Positions 1 to 8,759 are shown, numbered from the stretch's first letter. The stretch is DNA of 64,000 nucleotides from Betaproteobacteria bacterium HGW-Betaproteobacteria-22 (GCA_002842285.1 PHCJ01000010.1:1-64000); one strand, 5' to 3'. Program-made: numbers and translations. The notes: generated by a model not told the origin, from the sequence alone.

Positions 1-214
1 TTCAGTGAAATACGAGCATGTGTATTTAACGGCTTATGTTGGCGTGGCACAAGCCAAGCGTGAGATTGCACATTATTTAGCGTGGTACAATTCAGAGCGT
101 GCACATTCAAGCTTGAACAAGCAAACACCTGATGAGGCTTATTGGAGTTGGATGCAATTGCCTAAGGCTGCATAAATTGACTGCGCCAGTTTTTTTTAAT
201 CAGTAAACTTTACA
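1..214 (+). mobile_element. right end of an IS3-family insertion sequence
   Basis: After the transposase stop codon about 40 bases remain before sequence that reads as a truncated HipA-like gene. The right boundary is probably between 195 and 214; a terminus at 214 would give an end starting TGTAAAG when read inward. The left end is not in the window, so neither the terminal inverted repeat nor a target duplication can be checked. Confidence 0.5.
2..175 (+). CDS. IS3-family transposase (OrfB), C-terminal end only
   Basis: The first 57 readable codons, ending in TAA at 173-175, encode the C-terminal tail of a DDE integrase-type transposase. The segment YNSERAHSSLNKQTPDEAYW is the usual IS3-family ending, with the N-S-E-R-x-H and T-P-x-E-x-Y signatures seen after the catalytic Glu. 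The rest of the gene lies outside the window, so I cannot tell whether the element is intact. It points into a truncated toxin gene on the opposite strand, which it probably interrupted. Confidence 0.8.
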   Translation, partial: SVKYEHVYLTAYVGVAQAKREIAHYLAWYNSERAHSSLNKQTPDEAYWSWMQLPKAA

Positions 215-733
215 CTTATAAATCAGTGAAAACTGTTCAATCAAACTGAGCCACCTCTCATCATCAGGCCAATCATTAGGGCTCGGTGACACAGCGAGGT
301 CAAACTCAAAATTTCTAGCCAAATTTCGGCCAATAAACCCTTGTGGTTGCATATCATAAATTGGGTATGGTAGCCCACCCCACCAACCACTGGCATGTTC
401 AGAATCTACAGGCCAGGCCATATTTCTCATATCAAGAAAAGCCCCTTGCGGTGCAACCAGCTCCATTGAGGTTAAATAATGTCCTACCCCTTGTTGGTCA
501 ATACGGTATATTGGCAAAGGCAATACGCTACCTCGCAAAGAGCGTCTAGCAGCATAGCGTGTATTTTTAGAGCCCCCTGCAGAAAAAATTTCAACTTGCA
601 CTTGCTTTAAAGCACGATGTAGAGTCGGCACACTCACTTTCAGGTGAAGCGCCAAATGTGTTGTGCTCACAGGCGCATACCGCCTGAGTGCTTTTATCAA
701 GTTGCTACTAGTGAGCAAATGAGGTTTTGACAA
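200..733 (-). pseudogene. truncated HipA-family toxin of the YjjJ type
   Basis: The 177 codons begin with a winged-helix DNA-binding segment (about residues 8-55, SVPTLHRALKQV) followed by the N-terminal part of a HipA-like kinase, with the motif GWWGGLPYPIYDMQPQGFIGR around residues 116-136. This order, a helix-turn-helix fused to HipA, is that of E. coli YjjJ. Full-length proteins are over 400 residues and carry the kinase active site in the missing part, so this remnant cannot be an active kinase. The frame runs out at the IS3-family end, and its last residues are probably encoded by IS or junction sequence. Insertion of the element is the likely cause of truncation. Confidence 0.7.
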
Positions 734-775
734 GCTAAACCCGATTTAATGAAAAGAATATTGAAAAGAATTATA

Positions 776-925
776 TTATATAAACAACAATTTATACAAT
801 GAGTTACCTTTTAATTTCCAATAAATTAGTGAGAAGAAAAATATAAAGAAAACACACAAGCCTAATGCAAAAAGCATGAGCCAAGGCGATTCTTTAAATA
901 ATCCATAAGAAAGCAAACGTACTAC
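776..925 (-). pseudogene. possible remnant of a membrane protein
   Basis: A 49-codon open stretch with no good start codon ends in TAA. It encodes one strongly hydrophobic helix (LMLFALGLCVFFIFFFSLIYW) followed by a basic tail, like the C-terminus of an inner-membrane protein. The family is not recognisable. It lies among other decayed fragments downstream of wzz. It may also be a chance reading frame. Confidence 0.25.
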
Positions 926-947
926 CTAATTTAATTGCTATCGACTA

Positions 948-1034
948 TTACACTTGGGGCATTTCATATAACACATCAAATTCATGACCGGCATTATCAC
1001 GCCAAAAATAAAGATTAGCAGGCTGCCGGTCACG
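948..1034 (-). pseudogene. relic of a DUF4143-type AAA ATPase
   Basis: These 28 codons encode the motif NLYFWRDNAGHEFDVLYE and then a stop. That motif closely matches the nuclease-like signature (YFWR-x-x-x-G-x-E-x-D) near the C-terminus of ATP-binding proteins with a DUF4143 domain. There is a stop directly upstream in frame and no room for the ATPase domain, so this is a leftover of a lost gene, evidence of earlier turnover at the edge of the polysaccharide operon. Confidence 0.5.
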
Positions 1035-1049
1035 TTAAGTAAAATAAAG

Positions 1050-2009
1050 TTAAGCGGCCATTTGTTTTTTGACTGTCGATTGCAAAATTGACCCAAACAA
1101 AGCAATTAGCAACCCAAATATCAACCCCAACGCAGCAAAGAGTGGTTTTTTAGGATAAACAGGCTTTTCTGAAATTTCAACTCTACCAATTATCTTTGTA
1201 GAAAAAGTGCGTGCCGGGCTTAATTGTTCCTCAAGCATACGTTTACGATCACGCAAACTTTTAAGCTCAGCTTCGCGTGCTAGAAGAATATTACTCAGCA
1301 AGGCTGCTTGAGAGAAGTTCTTCTCATTTAATGAACCCGTTTGACCATTTAATGATTTCTCCAAGCGCTCCTGCTTGGCATTAGCCTGATCTAGCTCTAA
1401 GTGAATAGATGCCAACTCTTGTTGCCAACGATGAACGGTTGGTTCTAACATTTTATTATGGATACTTTCAATCTCATTGATAATGGCGCTCATGTTCTGC
1501 TTTGCAGTTTCAGGCGACGACCCTCTGATTGCTAGGTTAACCAAGTCTGATTTTTCCAACTTCACTTTAAGCGTGTTTTTAAAGTACTTAGCTAACTTAT
1601 CATTTTCACTTGTTGATAGCCCTAAGTTTTTCAACGCATCATTCTGAAAAGATCTATTTTTAATACGGTCAACCACCAGCAAAGTTGGCTCAATCACATT
1701 TCCTGCATTTCCTGCATTTCCTGCATTTCCTGCATTTCCTGCATTTCCTGCATTTCCTGCATTTCCTGCATTTCCTGCATTTCCTGCATTTCCTGCATTT
1801 CCTAATTGCCCAATTCTAAGCAGCGCTGTTGCCTCCCACTGCGCTGGCATAGAAAACGCAATAACAAGCCCTAAAGTGCCGCCTAAGAATAGGCCTATCA
1901 GCAAAGTATAAAAATTCCGTCGAACAAATGCGACCAAATCAAGTAAGCTTAATTCATCATCAAACTGATTCTCAGTAACCTTCATTACAACATCTTCAGA
2001 TTTATTCAT
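1050..2009 (-). CDS. wzz: Wzz-type polysaccharide chain-length determinant with a GNA repeat tract
   Basis: A 319-residue inner-membrane protein that would set the modal length of O-antigen or exopolysaccharide made by the Wzy pathway. A cytoplasmic N-terminus precedes one membrane helix (about 33-54). A long periplasmic coiled-coil-rich domain follows (about 55-285), then a proline-rich approach (KPVYPKKPL) and a second membrane helix near the C-terminus, the standard Wzz layout. Just after the first helix, residues about 69-104 are a glycine-asparagine-alanine repeat encoded by a 9-base tandem array (see repeat entry), which is unusual. It is the last gene of the polysaccharide operon, whereas wzz comes first in the P. 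aeruginosa O5 cluster. Confidence 0.88.
   Translation of the reverse strand: MNKSEDVVMKVTENQFDDELSLLDLVAFVRRNFYTLLIGLFLGGTLGLVIAFSMPAQWEATALLRIGQLGNAGNAGNAGNAGNAGNAGNAGNAGNAGNAGNAGNVIEPTLLVVDRIKNRSFQNDALKNLGLSTSENDKLAKYFKNTLKVKLEKSDLVNLAIRGSSPETAKQNMSAIINEIESIHNKMLEPTVHRWQQELASIHLELDQANAKQERLEKSLNGQTGSLNEKNFSQAALLSNILLAREAELKSLRDRKRMLEEQLSPARTFSTKIIGRVEISEKPVYPKKPLFAALGLIFGLLIALFGSILQSTVKKQMAA
1697..1804. repeat. 9-base tandem repeat within wzz, about 12 copies
   Basis: Unit CATTTCCTG on the plus strand (GNA-type codons on the coding strand) occurs in 11 perfect consecutive copies from 1697 to 1795. A twelfth copy, 1796-1804, differs only in its last base. The unit is a multiple of three, so gain or loss of copies changes protein length without breaking the frame. 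Perfect identity of all copies points to recent slippage-type expansion. Confidence 0.97.
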
Positions 2010-2081
2010 TTTTTTAATTTTCTCATTGTAGATTCAAAGTTGAATCCACACATTAATAACGCCACCAACGCCTTAAAACAA

Positions 2082-3287
2082 CTAAACGTTCACTTTATTG
2101 TTAGTGGCTGAGTTCATCACTTGTTTCACAATTTTAACAGTTTGATTCATATGGTCACTACTTAAAGTTGGATGAACTTGAAACATTAGTGAAATTTCTC
2201 CAAGTTTTTTAGCATTTTCCAACCTGGAAACTGGCGCATATCCAGAATCAATAAAGGCCTTCTCAAGATATATTTCACTACAAGAACCCACACCGCACGG
2301 TATGCCTAGCACATTAATCTCTTCCATAATTTTGTTACGTGACCATCCCTCTGCAAGTTTGTCAATTTGAACAAATGCGTAGTGCTTATAGTAGGAGTGA
2401 TATACGCACTCATCTGGAATGTGGACGATTAATCCATCAATTGAGGCAAATCCTTTATTCAAAATCTCTGCGTTAGCCCTGCGTTTCAAAATCCAATCAT
2501 CCAGTTTTCTTAACTGAATCCGTCCAATTGCAGATTGAATTTCTGTTAAACGCCAATTCGTGCCAAAAGACTCAGTCAACCAACGAAATCCTGGTGCATG
2601 TTCTTTATTGTAAACGGCATCATAACTGCGCCCAATGTCTTTATAAGCCCATGCTTTTTTCCACAACAATTCATCATCAAGCGCTATCAGACCGCCCTCA
2701 CCGCCCGTACTCATAATTTTATCTTGGCAAAATGAGAATGCCGCCACATGACCCCAAGCACCAACAGGTTTACCCTTGTAGCAAGCCCCATGTGCTTGCG
2801 CACAATCTTCTATAACAAATAAACCGCGCTCGTTTGCAAAAACCATAATCTCATCCATCTCACACGGCCAACCCGCAAGATGTACCACAACAATCGCTTT
2901 TGTTTTATTGGTTAGAGCTGCTGCAATCGTTTGAACAGTCAACACTTGACTTATAGAGTCTACATCTGCCACAACTGGCAAAGCCCCACGCATCACCGCA
3001 CAACTGGCTGATGCAATATAAGTGCGACTAGGTACGATAACTTCATCCCCCGCACCTATACCTAGTGCATATAATGCCAACTCTAGCGCCACTGTGCCAT
3101 TTGCAACCGCCACTGCATGTTTTCTACCAAGGTATTGTGCATATTCAGTTTCAAACTGCCTACCTTCATCACCTGTCCAGTAATTGACCTTACCCGATTT
3201 AAGCAATGAGGTTACCTTTTCTATCTCATCATCCTCATAATGTGGCCAAGGTGCCCACTCTAAATTTTTCATACTCTTCATCTTCAA
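2082..3287 (-). CDS. DegT/DnrJ/EryC1-family sugar aminotransferase, PglE-like
   Basis: A 401-residue PLP-dependent aminotransferase of the nucleotide-sugar family. The Schiff-base lysine is K190 in SFCQDK, followed by the conserved STGGEGG turn; D161 in VIEDCAQAHGA would contact the PLP ring nitrogen. It follows a PglD-like acetyltransferase by 3 bases, and that gene overlaps a PglC-like transferase. This trio usually makes and primes a diacetamido-trideoxyhexose on undecaprenyl phosphate, so its likely job is 4-amination of a UDP-4-keto-6-deoxy-GlcNAc. The matching 4,6-dehydratase (PglF/WbpM type) is not in the window. A second start lies at codon 6, and the true N-terminus is uncertain by these few residues. 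Confidence 0.8.
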   Translation of the reverse strand: MKMKSMKNLEWAPWPHYEDDEIEKVTSLLKSGKVNYWTGDEGRQFETEYAQYLGRKHAVAVANGTVALELALYALGIGAGDEVIVPSRTYIASASCAVMRGALPVVADVDSISQVLTVQTIAAALTNKTKAIVVVHLAGWPCEMDEIMVFANERGLFVIEDCAQAHGACYKGKPVGAWGHVAAFSFCQDKIMSTGGEGGLIALDDELLWKKAWAYKDIGRSYDAVYNKEHAPGFRWLTESFGTNWRLTEIQSAIGRIQLRKLDDWILKRRANAEILNKGFASIDGLIVHIPDECVYHSYYKHYAFVQIDKLAEGWSRNKIMEEINVLGIPCGVGSCSEIYLEKAFIDSGYAPVSRLENAKKLGEISLMFQVHPTLSSDHMNQTVKIVKQVMNSATNNKVNV

Positions 3288-3290
3288 AAG

Positions 3291-3959
3291 TTAATTATTT
3301 TGCCAACCTGATTTGCGTTCTGCAATTTGACGCGCTGGATTTCCTACTACTGTAACGTTTTCTACCACATCTTTTATCACAACAGCACCAGCGCCAACGA
3401 TGCTCCAAGCACCGATTTTTTTTAGCTGAATTATGGTCGCACTGGCCCCAATATCCGCCCCTGTTGCAATTGATACCGCGCCACAAATGGTTGCATTTGG
3501 AGCAATTGTAACAAAATCCTCAACTAAAGCCTCATGGCTAAGAGATGTTCTTACATTCACAATCACATGTTCTCCGAGCATTACTCCGCATGTTAGAACA
3601 GTCCCTGCTGAAATCATTGAGCCGTCACCAATTTTGCAGTTTTCCCCTATGTAAGCAGTAGGATGTATAAGCGTTTGAAATTCATTATTACACACAGAAC
3701 GAATTAGATTCCTCACGTGAAGCCGTGACGCTGAGTTACCAATTGCAATTACGACACGAACTTTAGGTTTGCCAGACAACCAAGTATGGTCTCCAAGAAT
3801 AAGATCGGTATCTTTTGTTTTGAGATTAGTTGACTGATCTAAGAAGCCTAAAAAATTAAAGGTAGGTTTCTGTTGATTTATTGCCTTCACCAAGTCATGC
3901 ATCTCTCTTGCATGTCCGCCAGCACCAAATATAACAAGATCAATTATCTCACTCTCCAT
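3291..3959 (-). CDS. PglD/NeuD-family sugar N-acetyltransferase
   Basis: A 222-residue left-handed beta-helix acyltransferase. The N-terminus has a small Rossmann-like UDP-sugar binding domain (VIFGAGGHAREM, residues 9-20), then hexapeptide repeats from about residue 100 to the end. H142 in SLSHEA corresponds to the catalytic base of PglD. It probably acetylates the 4-amino sugar made by the adjacent aminotransferase, using acetyl-CoA. Its start overlaps the end of the upstream sugar transferase gene by 11 bases, a sign of translational coupling. Confidence 0.82.
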   Translation of the reverse strand: MESEIIDLVIFGAGGHAREMHDLVKAINQQKPTFNFLGFLDQSTNLKTKDTDLILGDHTWLSGKPKVRVVIAIGNSASRLHVRNLIRSVCNNEFQTLIHPTAYIGENCKIGDGSMISAGTVLTCGVMLGEHVIVNVRTSLSHEALVEDFVTIAPNATICGAVSIATGADIGASATIIQLKKIGAWSIVGAGAVVIKDVVENVTVVGNPARQIAERKSGWQNN

Positions 3960-4569
3960 TTGGACCTCTACTCTGCGTGACGGACCCCATAAACTCTGGC
4001 ATAGTTGTACTGTCGTTAGCAGAAATACCAGAACGCCTAAATACTTTATAAATTGTTAGCAACAAAATTTTAATATCTAACCATATTGATTGATGATCAA
4101 CATACCAAACATCCAGCTTGAACTTTTCTTCCCAAGAAATAGCATTTCGTCCATTCACCTGTGCCCACCCCGTTATGCCTGGCCGCACTGAGTGTCTTCG
4201 CGCTTGCTCTGGCGTATAGCGATCAAGATATTGTATTAACAATGGGCGCGGTCCAACCATACTCATATCACCTTTTATGACACTCCACAGACCTGGCAAT
4301 TCATCCAAACTTGTCGAACGCAAAAGCTTGCCAAAATGAGTCAGCCGCACATCATCAGGCAACAAATCACCGACCGAGTCACGTTCATCAGTCATCGTTC
4401 TAAACTTAGCCAAGACAAAAGGTTTGGCAGACAAACCAGGGCGCACTTGATAAAACAATATTGGCTTGCCTAGTTTCAACCGCACCAATATTGCAACCAG
4501 AACAAATATAGGTATTAACAAAGGCAAACTTATCGCAATCAAAGTTAAATCAAATATACGCTTTAACAT
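3949..4569 (-). CDS. initiating sugar-phosphate transferase, PglC/WcaJ-type
   Basis: A 206-residue monotopic phosphoglycosyl transferase that would load the first sugar phosphate onto undecaprenyl phosphate and so start the repeat unit. An N-terminal re-entrant hydrophobic helix (about 8-30) is followed by the family core: KFRTMTDERD, the catalytic D89-E90 in SLDELPGLW, GDMSMVGPRPL and RPGITGWAQVNGR. The length is that of the short PglC type without the WcaJ N-terminal domain. It fills the slot of P. aeruginosa wbpL, which is an unrelated polytopic transferase. Confidence 0.88.
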   Translation of the reverse strand: MLKRIFDLTLIAISLPLLIPIFVLVAILVRLKLGKPILFYQVRPGLSAKPFVLAKFRTMTDERDSVGDLLPDDVRLTHFGKLLRSTSLDELPGLWSVIKGDMSMVGPRPLLIQYLDRYTPEQARRHSVRPGITGWAQVNGRNAISWEEKFKLDVWYVDHQSIWLDIKILLLTIYKVFRRSGISANDSTTMPEFMGSVTQSRGPNGE

Positions 4570-5795
4570 TTGATCTCTTTATAAAACAGAATTGAAATGT
4601 ATTCATTAGCTAATTTCTTATAGGAACGGTTTTCTAACAACCACGCTTTTCCCTTTGCACCTATTTGGCTACGCTCTTCAGCACTCATACTAAAGTATCT
4701 TTTTATCTCATGAACTAAAGAAGCCACATCTTCTGCTGGAACATAAGTACCACAACCAGCTTCATTTATCATTGAAGGATAACCGCTGTAAGACGCGACA
4801 ATAGGCTTATCAGAAAGCATATAATCAATTACTTTATTTAAAGATTGACCATAACTCCAAACTTTTGATTTATATACAGAAAAATACAACAAATCCGAAT
4901 GTGCCAACACTGATTGAACCATATTTTTTGGAACTTTTGGAGCAAAAACGAGATTGGGAAGGTGTCCATACATATCAACATAATGGTTTTTTAATGCCCC
5001 ATCACCAATAATTACAAATCTAACGCTATCGAAATCTTTCATCATTTCTGCAGCCTTAAAAAAAGTATCTAATGCATTGGTGATTCCAACTGTTCCTGCA
5101 TGAACAACGTTAAATTTACTTGAATCCAAATACTTATCTACATAATCTGAAGGTGCAACGACATCATCCTGCAACGTAGAAACATCTAATCCCATTGGAA
5201 TGCATTTCACATCGCGCTCATAGCCAAGAACTTCTTTAACATGCTCACCCAAATTTGGCATAGTGCCAACAATCAAATCAGAATACCTGTACCCCAAACG
5301 TTCTATTACGCCCAAAATTAATACAAACGGATTTCGAGGGCTAAAACCACCCTCTTCTACAATGGTTAGAGGCCAAATATCTCTAATCTCAAATACCAAA
5401 CGACAACCGTATTTTTTCTTTAAGATTAGTCCATTGAGAATTGATAACAGTGATAGGCTGGATACTATAATGACGTCAGGCCTAGGCATTAAGCTCTTTT
5501 TTAGCCATAGCAGATTCCATTCAAAGTGAAGCCAGCTCAATATCCGTAAGGCAGATTTAGCAATTTTATACTTCAACGTTCTAAGCCATATCAAAGTTAC
5601 ACCTTGGTTTTCTTCCAAAGTGACTGAAGCATTCAATTTAGGCAAATTTACTAAATTATTGGAGTCAGAAGTAATGACTACAGGTTTATAACCCTGCTTA
5701 GCGAACTCCTTCATGAGTAGCCACCCCCTACTGCCAGGTGAGTCATCAGTTTCTGGAGCAAAGTATTTTGAAATATACCAAATGGTTTTAGACAT
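4563..5795 (-). CDS. glycosyltransferase family 4, WbuB-like
   Basis: A 410-residue GT-B glycosyltransferase, probably adding an amino sugar to the lipid-linked primer. The N-terminal domain begins WYISKYFAPETDDSPGSRG, with the glycine/arginine acceptor-site loop of WbuB-type enzymes. The C-terminal donor domain has FNVVHAGTVGITNALDTF and the region after residue 300 (SLNKVIDYMLSDKPIVASY) that holds the nucleotide-sugar contacts. It overlaps the PglC-like gene by 7 bases. The substrate cannot be told from sequence. Confidence 0.8.
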   Translation of the reverse strand: MSKTIWYISKYFAPETDDSPGSRGWLLMKEFAKQGYKPVVITSDSNNLVNLPKLNASVTLEENQGVTLIWLRTLKYKIAKSALRILSWLHFEWNLLWLKKSLMPRPDVIIVSSLSLLSILNGLILKKKYGCRLVFEIRDIWPLTIVEEGGFSPRNPFVLILGVIERLGYRYSDLIVGTMPNLGEHVKEVLGYERDVKCIPMGLDVSTLQDDVVAPSDYVDKYLDSSKFNVVHAGTVGITNALDTFFKAAEMMKDFDSVRFVIIGDGALKNHYVDMYGHLPNLVFAPKVPKNMVQSVLAHSDLLYFSVYKSKVWSYGQSLNKVIDYMLSDKPIVASYSGYPSMINEAGCGTYVPAEDVASLVHEIKRYFSMSAEERSQIGAKGKAWLLENRSYKKLANEYISILFYKEIKC

Positions 5796-5828
5796 TTATT
5801 ATTATTTTTAGTGATTTCTAATTTTGCA

Positions 5829-7649
5829 TTAGCGCTTGTAAAGCTTAGGAATAGAATTTACCACACTGATAACTTCAGTAAAATCCATACCAAGCGCATC
5901 AAGATACCATCTAATATTTTGATACCTAGGTGTATTTTCACACTCAACCAAAATTAAAGCCTGCTCTCTTGTTATATCGCCCTCACGAATCTGGTTACTA
6001 CGGAAAGTATCGTGCTCGGTAAAGCCTGCGACCGTATAGTAAATATAGTTATACAAAGCGGCTGTTCCGTCACCAATTCGCCACGTTGTAGTAGTATCTG
6101 GTGCTTTTTCCCATTCATACTCACCTAAAAGCGTATTATCCACTTCGGTTTCATCCCAGCGCCAATAATCGAAAATATGGTAGTAATCTTTCTTCTCCGT
6201 AAAACTTCTATAGTATTCACCAGAAAGCGTATCCCAAAGTGAGCGATTAAAATAACCGGGGCTTTCTAACATCGCTTTCGTTCTTTTATAGTGGTATCTG
6301 AGCTGCTTCGTAATGCCATGCGAATAAACTCTTTTTTCTTCAAAGTCAGGTGGTATGTCTAAAAACCCTGTTTTAAAGTGAGTAACTTCAAGCGGATTAA
6401 CTCCCCATAAGTTTAAACTAATACCAGTTTGCTTCTTGACAGTTTCAACGTGTCTAAAGAAGTGTTTATCACCTGCAGTGAGCATCGCCATCATGCCTAG
6501 GTGAGGCGATTTCAACCAAGCCTGTAGATTCATTCGAATATTTCGCCGCTTTTTGGATATATCTGCCGCAATAATTATATTCTCAACACCCAGCTTGGAG
6601 CACATACGGCTAATATTCCTGCGCCCTAGGTCTGTCACCATTCCCCAATCATAAGTATAGGTGATGGGCTTCATTTTTAGCTCATTTACAATCAAATGCA
6701 AACCATAACAACTATCGCGCCCACCTGAAAAAGGAACAATACAGTCATCTCCAACGGCTCGTCGATAAGGCTCAACTAACTTAAATAGCTCTTCTTTAGG
6801 TTTGGGAACATTGCGCAGTTTATAGTTTCGGCAATAATTACAAACGCCCTTGTCATCAAAAGAAATAAACGGCATTGTTTCAGGCAGAATGCATTTAGTG
6901 CAGCGTTTTAGGAATGGTTTCCTATACTCAAGAATTCCTTCCTCTGCTTTAATATACTTAAACTCAGGGATTAAATCTTCTTTTCTAGTTGATTCATCCG
7001 CAACAATCACTTGGTCGCTCTGTGGAATATCAACAATATAACCTTCTTGTTTTATTTGATTGATATCTTCACAACCCACCCTCTGCAATGGATAACTTTC
7101 GGATGAAAAATAGGTACTCTCTCCTTTTTTTCCAACATACAGACTGCCATTATTTGAAAAAACAATTGTTTTGCCAATACGCGGAATCGTGATAGCACAA
7201 GCAATTACTCCCTTACAAATGGATAAAATTCTATTTGGTAGTGTTGACAAATCAGCACGTTCTTCAAGATGCTGCTCGGTAATTGCAGCAATCACCTCTG
7301 AATCAATCTTCAATTGACGCTTAGGCGTAATTTTCTGCCAAATTTCTTCATCGTTCACAATAATGCCATTGTGAATCACGCAAATTCCATTACGAACAAC
7401 TGGCTGATTGTCCGCCAGACCATTTGTAATTAGCCGACTATGCCCAAACACTATGCTGGAATTATATGGCTTAACTTTACTTAAAAGTTTAATCACATCA
7501 TAATCAGCACGCTCAACTTTATAGTTTGAATGATCAATATAAATTAAGCCACTAGAATCACGCCCTCTTTGCCTAGCATGCAGAACCAGCGTATTTAAAT
7601 CACTTCTATCAACTTTGGATTGTGAGACCAATCCGAAAATACCACACAT
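5829..7649 (-). CDS. fusion: class II glutamine amidotransferase + WbpG-type sugar amidotransferase
   Basis: A 606-residue two-domain protein. Residues 1-about 225 form an Ntn-type glutaminase: MCGIFG with Cys2 as nucleophile after Met removal, RGRDSSG (28-34), FGHSRLITNG (68-77) and IHNGIIVND. Residues about 245-606 resemble WbpG/PseA-type N-acetyl sugar amidotransferases: two CxxC pairs (C250/C253, C270/C273) and the ATP-pyrophosphatase loop SGGRDS (308-313). The glutaminase would supply ammonia in cis to the adenylating domain, converting a sugar carboxylate or acetamido group to an amide or amidine. The operon also has a stand-alone WbpG with HisH/HisF partners, so two amidation steps or two substrates are implied. 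The substrate is unknown. Confidence 0.8.
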   Translation of the reverse strand: MCGIFGLVSQSKVDRSDLNTLVLHARQRGRDSSGLIYIDHSNYKVERADYDVIKLLSKVKPYNSSIVFGHSRLITNGLADNQPVVRNGICVIHNGIIVNDEEIWQKITPKRQLKIDSEVIAAITEQHLEERADLSTLPNRILSICKGVIACAITIPRIGKTIVFSNNGSLYVGKKGESTYFSSESYPLQRVGCEDINQIKQEGYIVDIPQSDQVIVADESTRKEDLIPEFKYIKAEEGILEYRKPFLKRCTKCILPETMPFISFDDKGVCNYCRNYKLRNVPKPKEELFKLVEPYRRAVGDDCIVPFSGGRDSCYGLHLIVNELKMKPITYTYDWGMVTDLGRRNISRMCSKLGVENIIIAADISKKRRNIRMNLQAWLKSPHLGMMAMLTAGDKHFFRHVETVKKQTGISLNLWGVNPLEVTHFKTGFLDIPPDFEEKRVYSHGITKQLRYHYKRTKAMLESPGYFNRSLWDTLSGEYYRSFTEKKDYYHIFDYWRWDETEVDNTLLGEYEWEKAPDTTTTWRIGDGTAALYNYIYYTVAGFTEHDTFRSNQIREGDITREQALILVECENTPRYQNIRWYLDALGMDFTEVISVVNSIPKLYKR

Positions 7650-7658
7650 AAAAATTCC

Positions 7659-8759
7659 CTATTGCGAATTAAATCGCGACTTAAATAATTCAACTACTAT
7701 CGCTTGACTAGCCTTACCATTTCCATAAAGATTGCCGTTTCGATTTTCAATATCCAATACTTGATGACCCTGATAGGCTTCTAATATTTTTTTCTTATTT
7801 GCACCTGCTAACACATTCGCACCGATTTCCACTAATTCGACCCATTCCGTTTCATCTCGCATCGTAATGCAGGGTTTAGCAAAAAAATATGCTTCTTTTT
7901 GCAATCCTCCACTATCCGTCATCACTAAATCACAGTTGTCTATTAGCCACACCATATTTAGGTATCCTAATGGATCAACAATAGTGAGGTTAGAGGTATT
8001 GTAATTGCCTGTTTTTAGTATCTTTTTAGTGCGAGGATGCAAAGGCAAAATTACTTGTTTACTCAACGCAATTTCGTTTAACGCTGAGATTATATTACTT
8101 AGGCGATCAGGGTTATCTGTATTTTCTGCACGATGAATCGTACACAACACAAAATTATCATTCACATCAAATTCATCTGGCTTTTCTGATAAGTCTCGGT
8201 AAAAAATAGCTCCATCCTGCATAACATCACCTGACAAAACCACCTTAACATCAGTTTTCCACCGATTGATGCCTTCATTCACTAAGTTATCCACCGCAAT
8301 TTGCGTTGGACAAAACAACAATGCACTGATTCTGTCAGTTAAAATGCGATTTATTTCTTCTGGCATATTCATATTAAAACTACGCAAACCAGCCTCCACG
8401 TGCGCTATTTTAATATGTAATTTTGATGCAGCTATCGCACCTGCAAGAGTGGAGTTAGTATCCCCATACACCATTACCCAATCTGGCTTTTCTTTAAGTA
8501 AAATTTCTTCAATTTTTTCAATCATTTGCCCAGTCATGGCACCATGAGTTTTTCCACCTATTCCTAAAAAATAATCGGGTTTAGGTATCTGCATTTCCTC
8601 GAAAAAAATATCACTCATATTTGCATCATAATGCTGACCAGTATGCACTATAACTTCTTGAATATTCATTCCAACTTGTTGCTGGCGGACAATCTCACGG
8701 CTCACCGAACCAGCTTTTACAAACTGTGGGCGTGCACCAAGTATAGTCACCACTTTCAT
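7659..8759 (-). CDS. wbpI: non-hydrolysing UDP-sugar 2-epimerase, WbpI/WecB family
   Basis: A 366-residue epimerase with the family landmarks GARPQFVKA at the N-terminus, VYGDTNSTLAGA, HVEAGLRSFN, PEEINR and TIHRAENTD. With wbpA, wbpB, wbpD and wbpE in the same operon, the best assignment is WbpI, which turns UDP-GlcNAc(3NAc)A into UDP-ManNAc(3NAc)A. RDETEWVELVE near the C-terminus also fits this subgroup. A WecB role (UDP-ManNAc) cannot be excluded from sequence alone. It starts inside the end of the upstream glycosyltransferase (4-base overlap). Confidence 0.82.
   Translation of the reverse strand: MKVVTILGARPQFVKAGSVSREIVRQQQVGMNIQEVIVHTGQHYDANMSDIFFEEMQIPKPDYFLGIGGKTHGAMTGQMIEKIEEILLKEKPDWVMVYGDTNSTLAGAIAASKLHIKIAHVEAGLRSFNMNMPEEINRILTDRISALLFCPTQIAVDNLVNEGINRWKTDVKVVLSGDVMQDGAIFYRDLSEKPDEFDVNDNFVLCTIHRAENTDNPDRLSNIISALNEIALSKQVILPLHPRTKKILKTGNYNTSNLTIVDPLGYLNMVWLIDNCDLVMTDSGGLQKEAYFFAKPCITMRDETEWVELVEIGANVLAGANKKKILEAYQGHQVLDIENRNGNLYGNGKASQAIVVELFKSRFNSQ

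Larger units (their letters stand above)
734..1049. other. intergenic stretch holding only short coding relics
   Basis: This stretch of about 316 bases holds no intact gene. Two minus-strand fragments without start codons can be read (776-925 and 948-1034, listed separately). The AT-rich 740-790 part would include the promoter of the truncated HipA-like gene, but I see no convincing -35/-10 pair. Confidence 0.5.

Noticed and set aside
1697-1804. Regular short repeats that might be a CRISPR array
   Set aside because: The 9-base units are contiguous with no spacers and are in frame within wzz, so this is a coding minisatellite.
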